Made by a program: the position numbers and the translations under genes
Shown here: one piece after another, positions 63,755 through 64,000 of the stretch
Position numbering within the stretch: position 1 is the stretch's first letter
Layout: each line of letters starts with the position of its first letter
Source of the DNA: Zhongshania antarctica
Lineage (GTDB): Bacteria; Pseudomonadota; Gammaproteobacteria; Pseudomonadales; Spongiibacteraceae
Direction of reading: 5' to 3'
Length of the DNA stretch: 64,000 bases
Assembly (NCBI RefSeq): GCF_014202945.1
Contig: NZ_JACHHW010000001.1
Coordinates: 558,001 to 622,000 of the forward strand
Notes under the pieces: generated by a model
Database searches by the model: none
What the model was told of the DNA's origin: nothing
Seen by the model: only the letters and a program-made list of their open reading frames with translations

Positions 63755-64000
63755 CTATTTCGACGATAGATTAAGCAAAGCTTTGGCCGTATACTCATTA
63801 GTAATCAGAGAATTAATTAATTTCCCTCGCAGAGCGGCATGAATAGCAGCGACTTTGTCCTCTCCTGCAGCAACTCCATATACAGGCTTAGTGGCGTTTA
63901 CCGTTAAGGGCGCACTCACCACTCTTTTATTGGTTTCGTTCTTAAGGAGTTTGCCATTAGCGTCATACAGCCAGCTGATGACTTCACCTCTTGCTCCGTC
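63755..64000 (-). CDS. SorC/DeoR-type sugar-binding transcriptional regulator, partial (C-terminus only)
   Basis: The last 81 codons read DGARGEVISWLYDANGKLL, VYGVAAGEDKVAAIHAALRG and KLINSLITNEYTAKALL, the end of the SorC family sugar-binding domain (DGA.GE start, G...K..AI..AL, LITDE.TA). The DNA-binding N-terminus is beyond the window. Position upstream of the permease and polyol genes, on the same strand, suggests it controls them in response to a sugar phosphate. Confidence 0.88.
   Translation of the reverse strand, partial: DGARGEVISWLYDANGKLLKNETNKRVVSAPLTVNATKPVYGVAAGEDKVAAIHAALRGKLINSLITNEYTAKALLNLSSK

Noticed and set aside
1-64000. Prophage, insertion sequence, CRISPR or tRNA genes
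   Set aside because: No transposase or integrase motif, no regularly spaced repeats and no tRNA-like cloverleaf were seen; the duplications carry no visible mobile-element ends.

Overview
The window reads as a chromosome segment of a free-living, probably marine gammaproteobacterium. The Entner-Doudoroff cluster under HexR-type control, the 1600-residue NAD-glutamate dehydrogenase, the TonB receptors without SusD partners and the acyl-CoA gene cluster all fit the Cellvibrionales/Spongiibacteraceae type of genome. That placement is inference from gene content; no rRNA gene is present. I saw no tRNA, CRISPR array, prophage or intact insertion sequence.

Layout. 0-5.4 kb (minus strand): two short-chain dehydrogenases, an APH-type phosphotransferase, an acyl-CoA dehydrogenase and a histidine-phosphatase-fold protein, then a LysR regulator. 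5.5-9.2 kb (plus): two overlapping lipoprotein genes (alpha/beta hydrolase and beta-propeller) and a second hydrolase. 9.4-20 kb: a bifunctional penicillin-binding protein, giant GdhB and an MscS-family channel. 20.2-24.3 kb: a FAN1-type VRR-NUC nuclease overlapping a PD-(D/E)XK nuclease/Fe-S helicase fusion, a likely DNA repair pair. 24.3-28.5 kb: a lipoprotein joining a parallel beta-helix to a diheme cytochrome c, divergent from an AraC regulator. 28.7-30.5 kb: a CvrA-type K+/H+ antiporter.

30.5-49 kb is low-density and recombined. Two paralogous modules face away from each other about 39.8 kb: on the minus strand AraC regulator, GH5 lipoprotein, FAD oxidoreductase and, farther on, a TonB receptor; on the plus strand the tail of a lost AraC gene, a second GH5 lipoprotein and a second TonB receptor. 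Between and beside them lie gene ghosts: a DSD1-family (alanine racemase-like)/pyruvate kinase mosaic, a histidine kinase piece, and a decayed copy of the LysR/hydrolase locus of 4.5-6.6 kb. An acyl-CoA ligase and an unfamiliar secreted repeat protein follow.

49-64 kb is a coherent sugar catabolic region: SorC-type regulator (partial), NCS1-family permease, mannitol 2-dehydrogenase family enzyme, PfkB kinase, pgi, edd, zwf, pgl, eda, then hexR and gap-pyk. Read together it predicts mannitol -> fructose -> fructose-6-P -> glucose-6-P -> 6-phosphogluconate -> KDPG -> pyruvate + glyceraldehyde-3-P -> pyruvate, with HexR-like boxes in front of gap and edd.
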